Below, one piece after another: positions 42,184 to 51,302 of a stretch of DNA of 64,000 nucleotides (the stretch's first letter is position 1; each line of letters opens with the position of its first letter). A model generated the notes under the pieces. That model ran no database searches. It was not told the origin of the DNA and saw only the letters and a list, made by a program, of their open reading frames with translations. The translations under genes were made by a program, and so were the position numbers. This DNA comes from Burkholderia anthina (GTDB lineage Bacteria; Pseudomonadota; Gammaproteobacteria; Burkholderiales; Burkholderiaceae): contig NZ_CABVLY010000007.1 of NCBI RefSeq assembly GCF_902498995.1, forward strand, positions 186,001 through 250,000. The letters are read 5' to 3'.

Positions 42184-43876
42184 GCGGACCTCCGTTGGGC
42201 CGCGCCCAAAAATCGAAGAAGTTGAACCATTGATAGGGAGCCTTGCGGCAATAGTGCTCGAGCCGCGCGGCATAGCGCTGCGCCCACGCGGCGACATGGC
42301 TGGCGCGCTCTCGGCGCGGCAGCTCGATGCGGTCAGCGAACGGCTCGAAATAGAGCCGGTAGCCGTGCTGCTCCTTCAGGCAGAAGAACAGGTAGACCGG
42401 GCAACCGAGCGCGTGGGCGAGGATGTACGGGCCCTGCGCGAACGAGGCCGTCGCGTCGAAAAAGCGCGCGTCGACGGTTTTACCGGAATCGTGCGGCGGC
42501 ACGCGGTCGCCGACGATCACGAGCAACTCGCCCGCATCGATCCGCGACTGCATCATCATCGCCGTATCCGGGCCGAAGTCGGACACCTCGACGAGCTGCT
42601 TGCCGAATTCCCGGTTCGCGCCGGCAAGCACGCCGGTAAAGCGTTTCGCATGCTCGGTATAGACGATCGCCGTCACCTTCGCATGCGCATCGCGCAACGC
42701 GAGCGCCCGCGTCATCTCCAGGTTGCCCAGATGCGCGCCGATCACGAGCGCGCCGCGTCCGCTCGCGGCAAGCGCATCGAATGCGGACGAATCGTCGAAA
42801 CTCACGTCGAGTTCGTCGAGACGGCCGGACCAGGCGACGAATTTGTCGAATCCCGCCTGCGCGAAGGCAAGCATGTGCCGATACGCGCTGCGCCAGCCCG
42901 GCTTCGGCACGGCCACCGCTTGCGCTTCGCGCAGGCGCGCGAAATACGCATGCGATGCGGTGCGCGCCGCGCGGTTCGTCAGCAAGAAATAGCCGACGAC
43001 CGGATGCAGCCAGAACGACGTGAAGCCCTTGCCGAACCAGCGGCAGCTCAGCGCCAGCAACGCCATCCCGATACGGCTGCCGCGTTCCGGCATGCGCCAC
43101 CATGCGCGCGTGCGGTTCGCCGGCAACGCGTCGCGTCGTTCGACGAGCCGGCGCGTCAGTAACATCGGCGCGCGCACGAGCATCCCCGCGACGAGCCGCG
43201 CATGACTCATGCTGATGCGCACGTTGTCGCGCCAGACGTCGAAATGCGATACGCCGTCGGCCGGGTAGACCACGCGCGTCGGGATCGTCCTGAACGCCAG
43301 GCCACGCCAGTGAAGCCGGACCAGGATTTCGCTGTCGAAAGCCATTCGCGTCGGCATCGACACCGCGTCGATCAGCTCGCAGACGGCATCGACCGGATAA
43401 AGACGAAACCCGCACATCGCATCGGGGATATCCAGCGACAGCGTTTCGATCCACACCCATGCGTGCGTCAGGTAGCGGCCGTAAAGACGCGCCTTCGGCA
43501 CGCTATCGTCGAAACGCGGCCGCCCCAGAATCACGGCATCCGGCTCGATCTGAGCAGCCGCCACGAACTTCGGCACATCAGCGGCGTCGTGCTGGCCGTC
43601 GGCGTCGATCTGGATCGCGTGCCGATAGCCGCGTGCGTGCGCGGCGCGCAATCCGGCCATGACCGCCGCGCCCTTTCCACCATTGGCGGGCAATTGCAGC
43701 AGCGTCATGGACGCGGCGTACTGCTCGGCCAGCGCGGCCAGCACTCGACGGGTCGACTCGTCGCTGCCATCATCCACCACCAGGATCGGCAGACCGTGCA
43801 CGGCGAGGCGCGCCAGCGTTCCGCCGATCGCGTCACGATGGTTGTAGATCGGAATAACGATGCAGGTACCGCTCAT
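42170..43876 (-). CDS. Fused glycosyltransferase (GT2) and LpxL-type acyltransferase
   Basis: A 568-aa two-domain protein. Residues 1-240 form a GT2 domain (IVIPIYNHRDAIGG, VVDDGSDE, IQIDADGQHD). Residues about 270-560 form a lysophospholipid/lipid A acyltransferase with IGAHLGNLEM (HX4E) and a membrane segment near FWLHPVVGYFLL. It may attach a sugar and a fatty acid to the pigment or its lipid anchor. The two functions are encoded separately or fused in related clusters. The ATG at 43876 overlaps the AMP-ligase stop by 4 bp. Confidence 0.85.
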   Translation of the reverse strand: MSGTCIVIPIYNHRDAIGGTLARLAVHGLPILVVDDGSDESTRRVLAALAEQYAASMTLLQLPANGGKGAAVMAGLRAAHARGYRHAIQIDADGQHDAADVPKFVAAAQIEPDAVILGRPRFDDSVPKARLYGRYLTHAWVWIETLSLDIPDAMCGFRLYPVDAVCELIDAVSMPTRMAFDSEILVRLHWRGLAFRTIPTRVVYPADGVSHFDVWRDNVRISMSHARLVAGMLVRAPMLLTRRLVERRDALPANRTRAWWRMPERGSRIGMALLALSCRWFGKGFTSFWLHPVVGYFLLTNRAARTASHAYFARLREAQAVAVPKPGWRSAYRHMLAFAQAGFDKFVAWSGRLDELDVSFDDSSAFDALAASGRGALVIGAHLGNLEMTRALALRDAHAKVTAIVYTEHAKRFTGVLAGANREFGKQLVEVSDFGPDTAMMMQSRIDAGELLVIVGDRVPPHDSGKTVDARFFDATASFAQGPYILAHALGCPVYLFFCLKEQHGYRLYFEPFADRIELPRRERASHVAAWAQRYAARLEHYCRKAPYQWFNFFDFWARPNGGPRGRT

Positions 43877-45564
43877 CTCGCCGCCGCGCCATAGACCAAC
43901 ACGCCCGACGTGCATTCCCGGCCGCCGCACCGGAACGCGAAGCGCGCGCATCCGCGCGCCGGATCGTGCGCGATACGCAGCGCCAGCACCGCGCCGGGCG
44001 GCACCGGTGCCTTGAATTTCAGGTGTTCGACCGAGCGGATTTCCCGCACGGCCGGTATTTCGCGACCGGCAAGCCGCGCGGCCCAGTCGATCTGCACGAC
44101 GCCGGGCAGGATCGGCAGCCCTGGAAAATGCCCTTCGAAATGCGCCAGTGCGGGCGGCACGCGCAGTTCATAATGCAGCGCGTCATCGTCGCTGCGCCAC
44201 GACGCGAGCAGCTCGAAACCCTCCGGCGCGACCTTGAAGGCCGCCGCCAGCACGGCCGCCGGCAATTTCCCGCGCGTATCGAACGGCATCGCGTGCAGGA
44301 ATCGCCAGTAGCGCGGCAACGCGGCCGCATCGACATAGGCGCCGAGCGCATGCCGCAAAGTCGTGGCGACCGCGATCCGGCCGTCCGTGACCAGCGCGTC
44401 TCGCCCCGCCGCGCTCAATACCGCGACGACGCCGACATGGGCGCGCGTCGTGCCGTCGACCACCACCGCGGCCGCCTGTTCGACGTATGCATGTGCGAGT
44501 ATCCGCGCCTCGAGTTCCGGCAGCGACACGCGCTTGCCGTCGAGTTTGACGACGCGGTCGCGTCGTCCCACGAGCGCGAAGCGCCCCTGTGCGTCGAATC
44601 GCGCGGTGTCGTCGGTGCTATGCCAGCCATCGTGACCGAGATGGCCAGAGCGAACGCACAGCACACTGTCGTCGTCACAGCGCACGTCGACGCCGGTCAG
44701 CGGCTGCCACGCGGGCGAGACGTCCTGACGCCGCCATGCGATGCCGCCGGTTTCGGTACTGCCAAAGATCTCGAGCGGCGCGGCGCCGAACGCGTTCGAA
44801 TACGCCGCTGCCGCATCGGCCGGCAGCGGGCCGCCCGACGAGAAGAACGCGCACGGCGCGGGCTCCTGCATCGGAAAACCGGACAATGCCGGCCAGCGCA
44901 TCAGTTGCGACGGCGTCGAGACCACGACGACGACGCCATACGCGGCGAGCCGCTGCTGCAGTTGCAGCGGCTCGAGCACCGGCGTCCGGTCAAACGCGCG
45001 CCCCGCCGCCAGCGGCCACAGGATTCTGAAGAGCAGCCCGTAGATGTGGTGATGCGGCACGCTCGACAGCGTCACGGCCGCACCGATCCGGTCGCCCCAT
45101 TCGCGTTGCAGCGTACGCACTTCGGCATCGAACTGCGCAAGCGACTTCCGCACCGGCTTCGCGGTGCCGCTGCTGCCGGAGGTGTAAAGCGTCACCGCGA
45201 CGGCCGCGTCGATCGGGCAACCGGCGACGGCAGGTTCGCGTTCCGGGTCGTGCTCGCACGCGGCCAGTGCCGGCGCATCGAGCACCAGATCGTACGCATG
45301 GGCGAGATCGCGGAGATAGCCTGGCGCGTTGCTCGCCGGAATCACGACTTCCCCATGCGCCGCCACCGCAAAGAAAGCGCACGCGAAATCGTACGGATCG
45401 TCCGTGCAGATCGCGACCCGTCGCGCGCCGCTCGCCTGCATCATCCGCGCGATGGCCCCCGCGCGAGCGCGCAGATCGCCGAGCGTCAGCACCTCCGCGC
45501 CATTGCGACACACCGCCGTTGCATCATCTGCCGCGGCACATAGCATCTCGTGCAGAGCGATCAT
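43873..45564 (-). CDS. AMP-dependent acyl ligase fused to a hotdog dehydratase
   Basis: A 563-aa fusion. The N-terminal adenylating domain has VTLYTSGSSGTAKPVRK, FGSTETGGIAW and GRRDRVVKLDGKRV. The last 110 residues are a hotdog dehydratase-like domain with HFEGHFPGLPILPGVVQIDW. The ligase would load the aryl-acrylate or aryl-carboxylate on the carrier protein. The dehydratase would pair with the other hotdog protein of the cluster. In several aryl-polyene clusters these are separate genes (ApeH and ApeI types). The ATG at 45564 overlaps the next upstream gene by 4 bp. Confidence 0.87.
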   Translation of the reverse strand: MIALHEMLCAAADDATAVCRNGAEVLTLGDLRARAGAIARMMQASGARRVAICTDDPYDFACAFFAVAAHGEVVIPASNAPGYLRDLAHAYDLVLDAPALAACEHDPEREPAVAGCPIDAAVAVTLYTSGSSGTAKPVRKSLAQFDAEVRTLQREWGDRIGAAVTLSSVPHHHIYGLLFRILWPLAAGRAFDRTPVLEPLQLQQRLAAYGVVVVVSTPSQLMRWPALSGFPMQEPAPCAFFSSGGPLPADAAAAYSNAFGAAPLEIFGSTETGGIAWRRQDVSPAWQPLTGVDVRCDDDSVLCVRSGHLGHDGWHSTDDTARFDAQGRFALVGRRDRVVKLDGKRVSLPELEARILAHAYVEQAAAVVVDGTTRAHVGVVAVLSAAGRDALVTDGRIAVATTLRHALGAYVDAAALPRYWRFLHAMPFDTRGKLPAAVLAAAFKVAPEGFELLASWRSDDDALHYELRVPPALAHFEGHFPGLPILPGVVQIDWAARLAGREIPAVREIRSVEHLKFKAPVPPGAVLALRIAHDPARGCARFAFRCGGRECTSGVLVYGAAAR

Positions 45565-46196
45565 GCGACACCCGTTCGTTTCCGTCTGGCCGCGACGACG
45601 ACGCTGCGCCACAGCCACTCACCCGCGAGCAACGCGCCGATCAGCACGTACGCGACCAGCCCGTTGTAAAGCGCCCACGACGCCCGGCTCCAGCAGAGCG
45701 CCGTGTAGACCGAAAAACCGCCGTTCACGATGAAGAATACGCACCACACCTGGGTGACGCGGCGCGTGTACCGGACGATTTCCAGGCTCGGCTCGGGATG
45801 GGTCAATCGTGCGAATTTCTCTATCATTGTCGGGCCGCGCCGGAGCGTCACGCCGAACGCGACCAGCAAACCGGCACTCACGCATGCAGGATAAAGATGA
45901 AGAAGACGTTCGCTGTCGGTCACGGCAATCGCGGCGGACAACACGGTCAATGCGCCGGCCACGCACCAGTCAAGCGTTGTGATCCGTTTGAGCGTTTTCG
46001 CGAGCGTGCCCTTGCCGATCATACGTTGGAGCCACAGCAACGCGACCAGCAGGCAGCCGACATAACGCGGCGACATGTGTTGCCACGCAAACAGGATGAC
46101 GAGCGGATAGGCTGCCACCAGCGCCGCCCTCGCCGCGACGCCTGCGCAGCGCAGCAAGCCGGTGCAGGTAGTCGCTCGCATGCCCGTCGCCGTCAC
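45561..46196 (-). CDS. COG4648-type membrane protein of the pigment cluster
   Basis: A 211-aa protein with five to six hydrophobic segments (AALVAAYPLVILFAW, YVGCLLVALLWLQ, WCVAGALTVLSAAIAV, ACVSAGLLVAFGV, VWCVFFIVNGGFSVY and ALYNGLVAYVLIGALLAG). It is a conserved neighbour in aryl-polyene clusters with unknown function. It starts at GTG 46196, overlapping the carrier-protein stop by 4 bp; an in-frame ATG is five codons later. Export or membrane placement of the pigment are plausible roles. Confidence 0.78.
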   Translation of the reverse strand: MTATGMRATTCTGLLRCAGVAARAALVAAYPLVILFAWQHMSPRYVGCLLVALLWLQRMIGKGTLAKTLKRITTLDWCVAGALTVLSAAIAVTDSERLLHLYPACVSAGLLVAFGVTLRRGPTMIEKFARLTHPEPSLEIVRYTRRVTQVWCVFFIVNGGFSVYTALCWSRASWALYNGLVAYVLIGALLAGEWLWRSVVVAARRKRTGVA

Positions 46197-46441
46197 GCGC
46201 GCGCGAGCAACGCGTGAACCGCGGCAATGACGTCACCGACAGTCCGCACGGACTTGAATTCTTCGGGCTTGATGCGCTTGCCCGTCATTTCCTGCAGCTT
46301 GATGGCCAGATCGACCGCGTCGATGCTGTCCAGATCGAGCTCGTCGAACAGGTGCGTATCGGGTGTCACGCGCTCCGGCTCGATCGCGAAATTCTCATGA
46401 AAAATGGCGCGAATGCGCTCCAAGATTTCTGCATCGGTCAC
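46193..46441 (-). CDS. Acyl carrier protein (aryl-polyene, ACP 1)
   Basis: An 82-aa acyl carrier with Ser39 in the canonical ELDLDSIDAVDL phosphopantetheine motif. GTG 46441 is the start, overlapping the second carrier-protein gene by 4 bp. The sequence is acidic, as usual for type II carriers. It probably carries either the starter or the growing polyene. Confidence 0.92.
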   Translation of the reverse strand: MTDAEILERIRAIFHENFAIEPERVTPDTHLFDELDLDSIDAVDLAIKLQEMTGKRIKPEEFKSVRTVGDVIAAVHALLARA

Positions 46442-46743
46442 GAATGACTCCCTTTTTCCAGCATGGCTTCTTGCGATGCCTGACGCGATTGCTGGTCGGC
46501 AATGAAAGCCACCAGCGTGTTGATCGAACGGAAATGGGCTTTCGTGCGCTCGTCGTTCGCTGCGATCGTCAGGTGAAACTTCTTGCGCAGCATGATGCCG
46601 ACTTCGAGCGCATCGACCGAATCGAGGCCGATCCCGTCGGTCGAGAACAGCGGTGCATCGTCGTCGATATCGTCGACCGTCATGTCGCTGAGGTCGAGCA
46701 TCTCGATCAGAAGCTGCTTAATTTGCAGTTTTAAAGTATCCAT
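46438..46743 (-). CDS. Acyl carrier protein (aryl-polyene, ACP 2)
   Basis: A 101-aa carrier with Ser42 in GIGLDSVDALEVG. It has a longer C-terminus than ACP 1, ending in a polar tail (QSRQASQEAMLEKGSHS). The ATG at 46743 lies within the end of the acyltransferase gene (26-bp overlap). Aryl-polyene systems use two distinct carriers, one for elongation and one for starter or modification steps. Confidence 0.9.
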   Translation of the reverse strand: MDTLKLQIKQLLIEMLDLSDMTVDDIDDDAPLFSTDGIGLDSVDALEVGIMLRKKFHLTIAANDERTKAHFRSINTLVAFIADQQSRQASQEAMLEKGSHS

Positions 46744-47512
46744 GCTGAAACAGGCTTTGAGTAATGTGCACTTCCACCTCGCGGGCGATGCTGCGAGCAG
46801 CGATCGACGGCGACGTCGCGCCCGGTGCCAGCCGGCTCGGATCCATCGGTTCGAGCACGTCGATGCGCATGCGAAACGCACGAGACGGCACGTGATACCA
46901 GCGCAGCGTCTTGGTGAAGACCGGAGGATCGCAGTCGATCAGCACCGGTTGAATCCGGCTGCGCGACTGCAGTGCCATATGCGCGAAACCGCGCGAGAAC
47001 GCATGCAGACGATTGTCGCCCGGGCTGCGCGTCCCTTCCGGGAAGACGATCATCGTGTAGCCCGCCGCCAGTTGCCGTGCCCCGGCCTCGACGAGATCGA
47101 CGGCATCGGCATTGCTCACGTATTCGGCCGCGCGGACGATACCCCAGAAACAGGGGTTGCCCCAGTGCGCACGCTTGACGACGCAGCAGGCCTTCGGCGT
47201 CAGCGACAGCAGCACCATCACGTCGAGCCACGTCGGATGATTAGCGACAACGATTACCGGGCCGTCTTGTGCAAGGCCCTCGACACCGCTCGACTCGAGC
47301 TTCATCACGCCGACGCGCTGCAGCAGCGCGACCAGCGCGCGGAAGAAATAATGGATGACGAGCGTCACGCCACGCTGGCGTGAGCGTCGGTGCGGCCACA
47401 GCATGCCGACGACGATCGCCAGCAACGAGAACACTGATCCGCACAGTGCGAAAAACGCGAGGCTCGTGCCGGTCGCGAACAGGCGCCAGCCGTAGTCAAG
47501 CCGCGCGATCAT
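46718..47512 (-). CDS. PlsC-type 1-acyl-glycerol-3-phosphate acyltransferase
   Basis: A 264-aa membrane-bound acyltransferase with an N-terminal hydrophobic segment (TSLAFFALCGSVFSLLAIVVGML). It has motif I NHPTWLDVM (HX4D) and motif III FPEGTRS. It would transfer an acyl chain, possibly the polyene itself, to a lipid acceptor so that the pigment can be anchored in the outer membrane. ATG 47512 overlaps the upstream gene by 17 bp. Confidence 0.85.
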   Translation of the reverse strand: MIARLDYGWRLFATGTSLAFFALCGSVFSLLAIVVGMLWPHRRSRQRGVTLVIHYFFRALVALLQRVGVMKLESSGVEGLAQDGPVIVVANHPTWLDVMVLLSLTPKACCVVKRAHWGNPCFWGIVRAAEYVSNADAVDLVEAGARQLAAGYTMIVFPEGTRSPGDNRLHAFSRGFAHMALQSRSRIQPVLIDCDPPVFTKTLRWYHVPSRAFRMRIDVLEPMDPSRLAPGATSPSIAARSIAREVEVHITQSLFQHGYFKTAN

Positions 47513-48182
47513 GCCAGCTCCATCGCCACATTGCTTGCTGGCTGCGGCATGACGCTGTCGTGCGCGCCGACAGGCAGCGCAGCACCGCCGTGCAGTGCGT
47601 GCCGGCCGCATCGTCGGGCTCTTGCGCGTCGTGCGCCGCTATCTCGCAGGTCAGATAGCCGGCCGGCTCGTCTGCACCGATCAGCATCGCAAGTCCGACG
47701 CTCTCCGGGTCGTCATCGACGGCGCCATATACCGGATCGGCCGGCTCGTGCGCATAGACGAGCAACACCGGCGACGCCGGCGACGTTTCATATTGGGAAA
47801 ATGCTTCGAGCAACGCGTAGCCGAGGGTTTCGTGGCCGGCTGCGACCGCGGTCGCAGCCGATCGATCGCGCCTGGCAATTCCGAATATGCCCGTGACCGC
47901 GTTGAGGACCGAGAGACTGAAGGCCGTTGGGGAGACCGGTTCTGCGGCGCCGATGTCGGCGAGAATGCCGGTGGTGCGTGTCAACTCGCCATGGCGCGAC
48001 GCGAATACCATCCGCAACGGATGCTCCGCTCCGGCACAGTCATAGGCTGCCTGAAGCGCGAGACGCGACAGCCGGCTCAAGCGGCGTCGCACCATCGGAT
48101 CGAGGGCTTCGACGCCCGGCACCCCCGCGGTCGAAATCGACGTCCATCTGGCGATTGGCATGGTCCAATGCAAATCGGCCAT
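47496..48182 (-). CDS. Degenerate ketosynthase-like protein (N-terminal half only)
   Basis: A 228-aa protein resembling only the N-terminal part of a beta-ketoacyl synthase (PF13723 type). The region of the active Cys reads RRDRSAATAVAAGHETLGYAL, without Cys, and the His-containing C-terminal half is absent. It is the first gene of the operon. Similar truncated proteins are constant members of aryl-polyene clusters, so this is unlikely to be a pseudogene. A scaffold or regulatory role is possible. The last 40 residues are basic and Ser/Arg-rich. Confidence 0.75.
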   Translation of the reverse strand: MADLHWTMPIARWTSISTAGVPGVEALDPMVRRRLSRLSRLALQAAYDCAGAEHPLRMVFASRHGELTRTTGILADIGAAEPVSPTAFSLSVLNAVTGIFGIARRDRSAATAVAAGHETLGYALLEAFSQYETSPASPVLLVYAHEPADPVYGAVDDDPESVGLAMLIGADEPAGYLTCEIAAHDAQEPDDAAGTHCTAVLRCLSARTTASCRSQQAMWRWSWHDRAA

Positions 48183-48615
48183 TGTTGTTCTCGTTGAGGT
48201 GACTTTTCTTGAATGCTTTTATGTAGCGCGGCCCTGAATCAAGGCAGCTGCGCTCCGCTTTTCCGTGAAACCCGCTACCGCACGCATTGGCGCCCGGACG
48301 CCCGCAATCGACTCGCCATCTTGCGGCAATACCTCAAAAAAATGGAAGTCGCCATGCCTGCGAAGCTGGCAGCCGGATTATCAACCACTGCGATTGAATG
48401 ATCGGCATCTCGGTGCGGCGAAACTGTAACAGGGCTGTTACAAAAGATCAACGCCACGGCGAGTGACGTCTTCGATATTTAACGATTTATCAATTTCTCG
48501 AAAAAGTCATGCATCGTCGGTTATCCAGACGATCACGATTCAGCGTACCTTGCGCCGGTCCGGCACTGAAATGGCTCATAATGCGCTCGATGCCGAATTC
48601 CCTGCTTCCCGTTCA
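48183..48615. other. Intergenic promoter region between the pigment operon and the YigZ-family gene
   Basis: This 433-bp divergent region must hold the promoter of the 17-kb minus-strand operon and that of the YigZ-family gene. It is clearly richer in A+T than its surroundings. On the minus strand TTGATT and ATAAAA appear near 48245-48220, but the spacing is poor. An 18-bp palindrome is annotated separately. No coding sequence is convincing. Confidence 0.5.
48425..48442. promoter_or_regulatory. Perfect 18-bp palindrome, possible operator
   Basis: TGTAACAG-GG-CTGTTACA is a perfect inverted repeat (8-2-8). Its size and symmetry suit a dimeric repressor of the TetR or MarR type. No regulator gene lies next to it. 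It sits about 240 bp upstream of the pigment operon start and about 175 bp upstream of the YigZ-family start, so it could serve either. Confidence 0.5.
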
Positions 48616-49203
48616 ATGACTTACTCGCTCGCCACCACCTACACCCGGGAACTCGAAATCCGCAAGAGCCGCTTCATCGCGCACGCGATTCCCGTCGAGG
48701 ACCGCGACGCCGCGATGCACGCGCTGCAGCGCCTGCGCGACGAGCATCCGACGGCCACCCACGTGTGCTGGGCGCTGCTCGCGGGCGGCCAGTCGGGCAT
48801 GTCGGACGACGGCGAACCGTCGGGCACCGCCGGCCGGCCGATCCTCGAAGTGCTGCGCCATCACGATCTGGACGGCGTGCTCGGCGCGGTCGTCCGCTAC
48901 TACGGCGGCGTGAAGCTCGGCGCCGGCGGCCTGGTGCGCGCCTATACCGACGCGATCGCATCGGCGCTGCTCGATGCCGAACGCGTCGAGCGCATTCGCT
49001 ACACGCGGTTCGCGATCGAAATCGGCTACCCCGACGAAGCGCGGGTGCGCCGCTGGATGGAACAGGCGGGCTACGAACTGGTGGACAGTGCTTACGGGAT
49101 GACGGTGAAACTGGTGATCAAGCTGCCCGAAACGGCCGAGGCGGCCGCGAAAGCCGAGCTGTTCGACCTGACGCAAGGGCGCTCGGGCTTCCCCGATCTG
49201 TAA
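48616..49203 (+). CDS. yigZ: YigZ/IMPACT-family protein
   Basis: A 195-aa protein with the UPF0029 pattern: EIRKSRFIAHAIPVEDRDAA, ATHVCWALLAGGQSG, SDDGEPSGTAGRPILEVL and GVVRYYGGVKLGAGGL-like sequence (AVVRYYGGVKLGAGGLVRAY). The C-terminal domain is the smaller ferredoxin-like DUF1949 part. I chose ATG 48616, the family N-terminus; the frame is open to 48463. The function of the bacterial family is not settled; eukaryotic IMPACT binds Gcn1 in the stress response. Confidence 0.9.
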   Translation: MTYSLATTYTRELEIRKSRFIAHAIPVEDRDAAMHALQRLRDEHPTATHVCWALLAGGQSGMSDDGEPSGTAGRPILEVLRHHDLDGVLGAVVRYYGGVKLGAGGLVRAYTDAIASALLDAERVERIRYTRFAIEIGYPDEARVRRWMEQAGYELVDSAYGMTVKLVIKLPETAEAAAKAELFDLTQGRSGFPDL

Positions 49204-49271
49204 TCGGGCGCGACCGGGAGGCGACCCGCGTCGCCGGCCGCCTCCGTACCGCGCGCCCGATCCGCGGCCGG

Positions 49272-49296
49272 CGCGCGCCGCGTTGCACGGCGCGCG
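49272..49296. terminator. Hairpin between convergent yigZ and ppk2
   Basis: CGCGCGCCG (49272-49280) pairs with CGGCGCGCG (49288-49296) across a 7-nt loop. It lies 26 bp beyond the ppk2 stop, in the 118-bp convergent gap. There is no T-run. Confidence 0.4.
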
Positions 49297-49321
49297 TCTC
49301 CGGCCTCGTCCGCTCAATCGC

Positions 49322-50272
49322 TCAATAAAAATCCGGCACGATCATGTCGTCCGGCACCGGACGACGGATGTAGTCCTCGTGGTGCTCGCGCTGCGGCAAG
49401 TCGATGGTCGAACGCGGCACCTCGTGATACGGCACCTGGTCCAGCAGATGGCGAATGCAGTTCAGCCGCGCGCGCTTCTTGTCGACGGCCTGCACGACCC
49501 ACCACGGCGCCTCGGGGATATGCGTGCGCTGCAGCATTTCCTCCTTCGCAGCCGTATAGGCCTCCCAGCGGCGGCGGCTCTCGAGGTCCATCGGGCTCAG
49601 TTTCCACTGCTTCAGCGGATCCTCGATCCGGCTCTGGAAACGCAGCTCCTGCTCGTGATCGGTGATCGAGAACCAGTACTTGACGATCTGGATCCCGCTA
49701 CGCGCGAGCATTTTCTCGAACTCGGGCACCGAGCGGAAAAACTCCTCGTATTCGTCGTCGGTGCAGAAATTCATCACGCGCTCGACGCCCGCGCGGTTGT
49801 ACCAGCTGCGGTCGAACAGCACGATCTCGCCGCCGGCCGGCAGATGCGTGACGTAGCGCTGGAAATACCATTGCGTGCGCTCGCGGTTGCTCGGCGCGGG
49901 CAGCGCCGCCACGCGGCACACGCGCGGGTTCAGCCGCTGCGTGATGCGCTTGATCGCCCCGCCCTTGCCTGCCGCGTCGCGCCCCTCGAAAATGACGATG
50001 AGCCGGTGCCCCGTGGCCACGACCCAGTCCTGCAGCTTCACGAGTTCGCCCTGCAACCGGAACAACTCGCGGAAATACTGTTTGCGCGCTTCGCGGCGCT
50101 CCTGAGAGAACAGCAGGTCGTCGCCGTCGTCGAAGCGGCGGTCGTCGAGCTCCATCTCGAGCTCTTCGTCATAAGCGTCGACGAGGTCCTCCTCGAAACG
50201 GCGCTGTCGCGTTTCGAGCGATGCCATATCGGTGAGGTTGTCGGTCTCGGTGCGGGTAGTGTTGTCGCCCAT
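49322..50272 (-). CDS. ppk2: Polyphosphate kinase 2
   Basis: A 316-aa PPK2 enzyme with Walker A EGRDAAGKGGAIKRI, the lid/Walker B region DRSWYNRAGVERVMNF, and SPMDLESRRRWEAYT. It uses polyphosphate to phosphorylate nucleotides (ADP or GDP to triphosphate for the one-domain class I group). The ATG at 50272 follows GGAGG; the open frame extends further upstream without family features. An acidic N-terminal extension (about residues 15-50) precedes the kinase core. It is a single-gene unit facing yigZ. Confidence 0.92.
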   Translation of the reverse strand: MGDNTTRTETDNLTDMASLETRQRRFEEDLVDAYDEELEMELDDRRFDDGDDLLFSQERREARKQYFRELFRLQGELVKLQDWVVATGHRLIVIFEGRDAAGKGGAIKRITQRLNPRVCRVAALPAPSNRERTQWYFQRYVTHLPAGGEIVLFDRSWYNRAGVERVMNFCTDDEYEEFFRSVPEFEKMLARSGIQIVKYWFSITDHEQELRFQSRIEDPLKQWKLSPMDLESRRRWEAYTAAKEEMLQRTHIPEAPWWVVQAVDKKRARLNCIRHLLDQVPYHEVPRSTIDLPQREHHEDYIRRPVPDDMIVPDFY

Positions 50273-51118
50273 GGGGCCTCCTTCCTTCAGTTGACGCAGC
50301 CAAACTCCGCCATTATCCCAGCGTCGCGCGTCAAATTGATGAAACGGCCCGCGGGGCCCCGTCGGGAGTGCAACCGCCGCCGGTTGCACGGCTGGCACGG
50401 CTGGGCGGGCGGACTGGGCCACTCGGGCGCGACGCCCGCACGGTCGCGACATCGTCCCGGCCCGCCACCGCTGTCGACGATCGCCCTTCGGCCGGCGACA
50501 TACCGCCGGCGGCGAACCGAACCCGGGCCTTGAAGCGGGTCGGCGGCCTTCAGAAGCCGCGCCGCCCGTCCCGCGGGTTCAGGTCGTCAGCCGGGAATGC
50601 GGCGGCCGGAACCGGCAGCCTCTTGCCGCGATGCGTGCCGACCTCCCGACCGGCCGGCTCGAATACGCCGCGTCGACAGCCGCGCATCCGCACGCTGACT
50701 ACGACACGACGCCCGACATGCCGGATCAGCAGCGCGACACCTCGTGCATGCGTAAAAATCCGTTCGTCGCGTCATGGCGATACGTGCAAACTGCGGTTGA
50801 AAACACAGTCCATCCAGCCCGCCGAGAAACCCCTGAGCGAGACAGAAAATTTTCACCGAAAACAACCCTTGAACCGGCTGCAATCGCAACGTCACACGCC
50901 ACTCGCCAACACCTCGCAATCTAGTTGCGCACACAACCTTTTCCCTAAATGCCGTTTTGCGCACAGTACGCCTCACCGCTTCGAAGCCCCCCACACGTCA
51001 CCGCATCACATCCTGCAAACTCATCCCGACCCTGCGGCATCGCACCGTGCAATTCGCATACCCGGCGGCCCACCACCCGCTCTCACGGCCTTCACGCCGT
51101 GCAGGGGTATACGTGGTG

Positions 51119-51147
51119 TTGCATCCAGAAAAAACTTTGCATAGAGT
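51119..51147 (+). promoter_or_regulatory. Candidate amiE promoter
   Basis: TTGCAT (51119-51124) and TAGAGT (51142-51147) are 17 bp apart, a weak sigma-70 promoter. A transcript would begin near 51155, giving a leader of about 225 nt that includes the antitermination element. TTGCAT-like hexamers occur three times here, which may reflect a binding site. Confidence 0.35.
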
Positions 51148-51263
51148 GCATCCCATCGATTCCGGCGGACAAAGACGTCCCACGATCGTGCGCAGCCCGG
51201 GTCCGCTAGCCCGCGCCGCGCCGGCCGCCCCGCAAGCGGCCACCCTATCCGCATTCCCGTTAT

Positions 51264-51302
51264 CCGACAGCGTTGTCGGGTGAACGGACCGGCAAAGAAG
51301 CC
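51264..51302 (+). ncRNA. ANTAR-target RNA element in the amiE leader
   Basis: P1 is CCGAC-AGCGTT-GTCGG (51264-51279), a 5-bp stem with a hexaloop. P2 is GGC-AAAGAA-GCC (51291-51302), a shorter stem with a hexaloop. Both loops have A at position 1 and G at position 4, the defining positions for ANTAR protein binding. P2's right arm lies inside the left arm of the following terminator, so formation of P2 and of the terminator are exclusive. AmiR, encoded at the end of this operon, is the expected ligand. Confidence 0.65.

Noticed and set aside
47496-48182. Calling the half-length ketosynthase a pseudogene
   Set aside because: Similar truncated, Cys-less proteins are regular members of aryl-polyene clusters, and the gene is intact and coupled to its neighbour.
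50631-50924. 97-codon open frame in the 1.1-kb gap before amiE
   Set aside because: No ribosome site, mixed codon use, no recognisable domain. Treated as non-coding.
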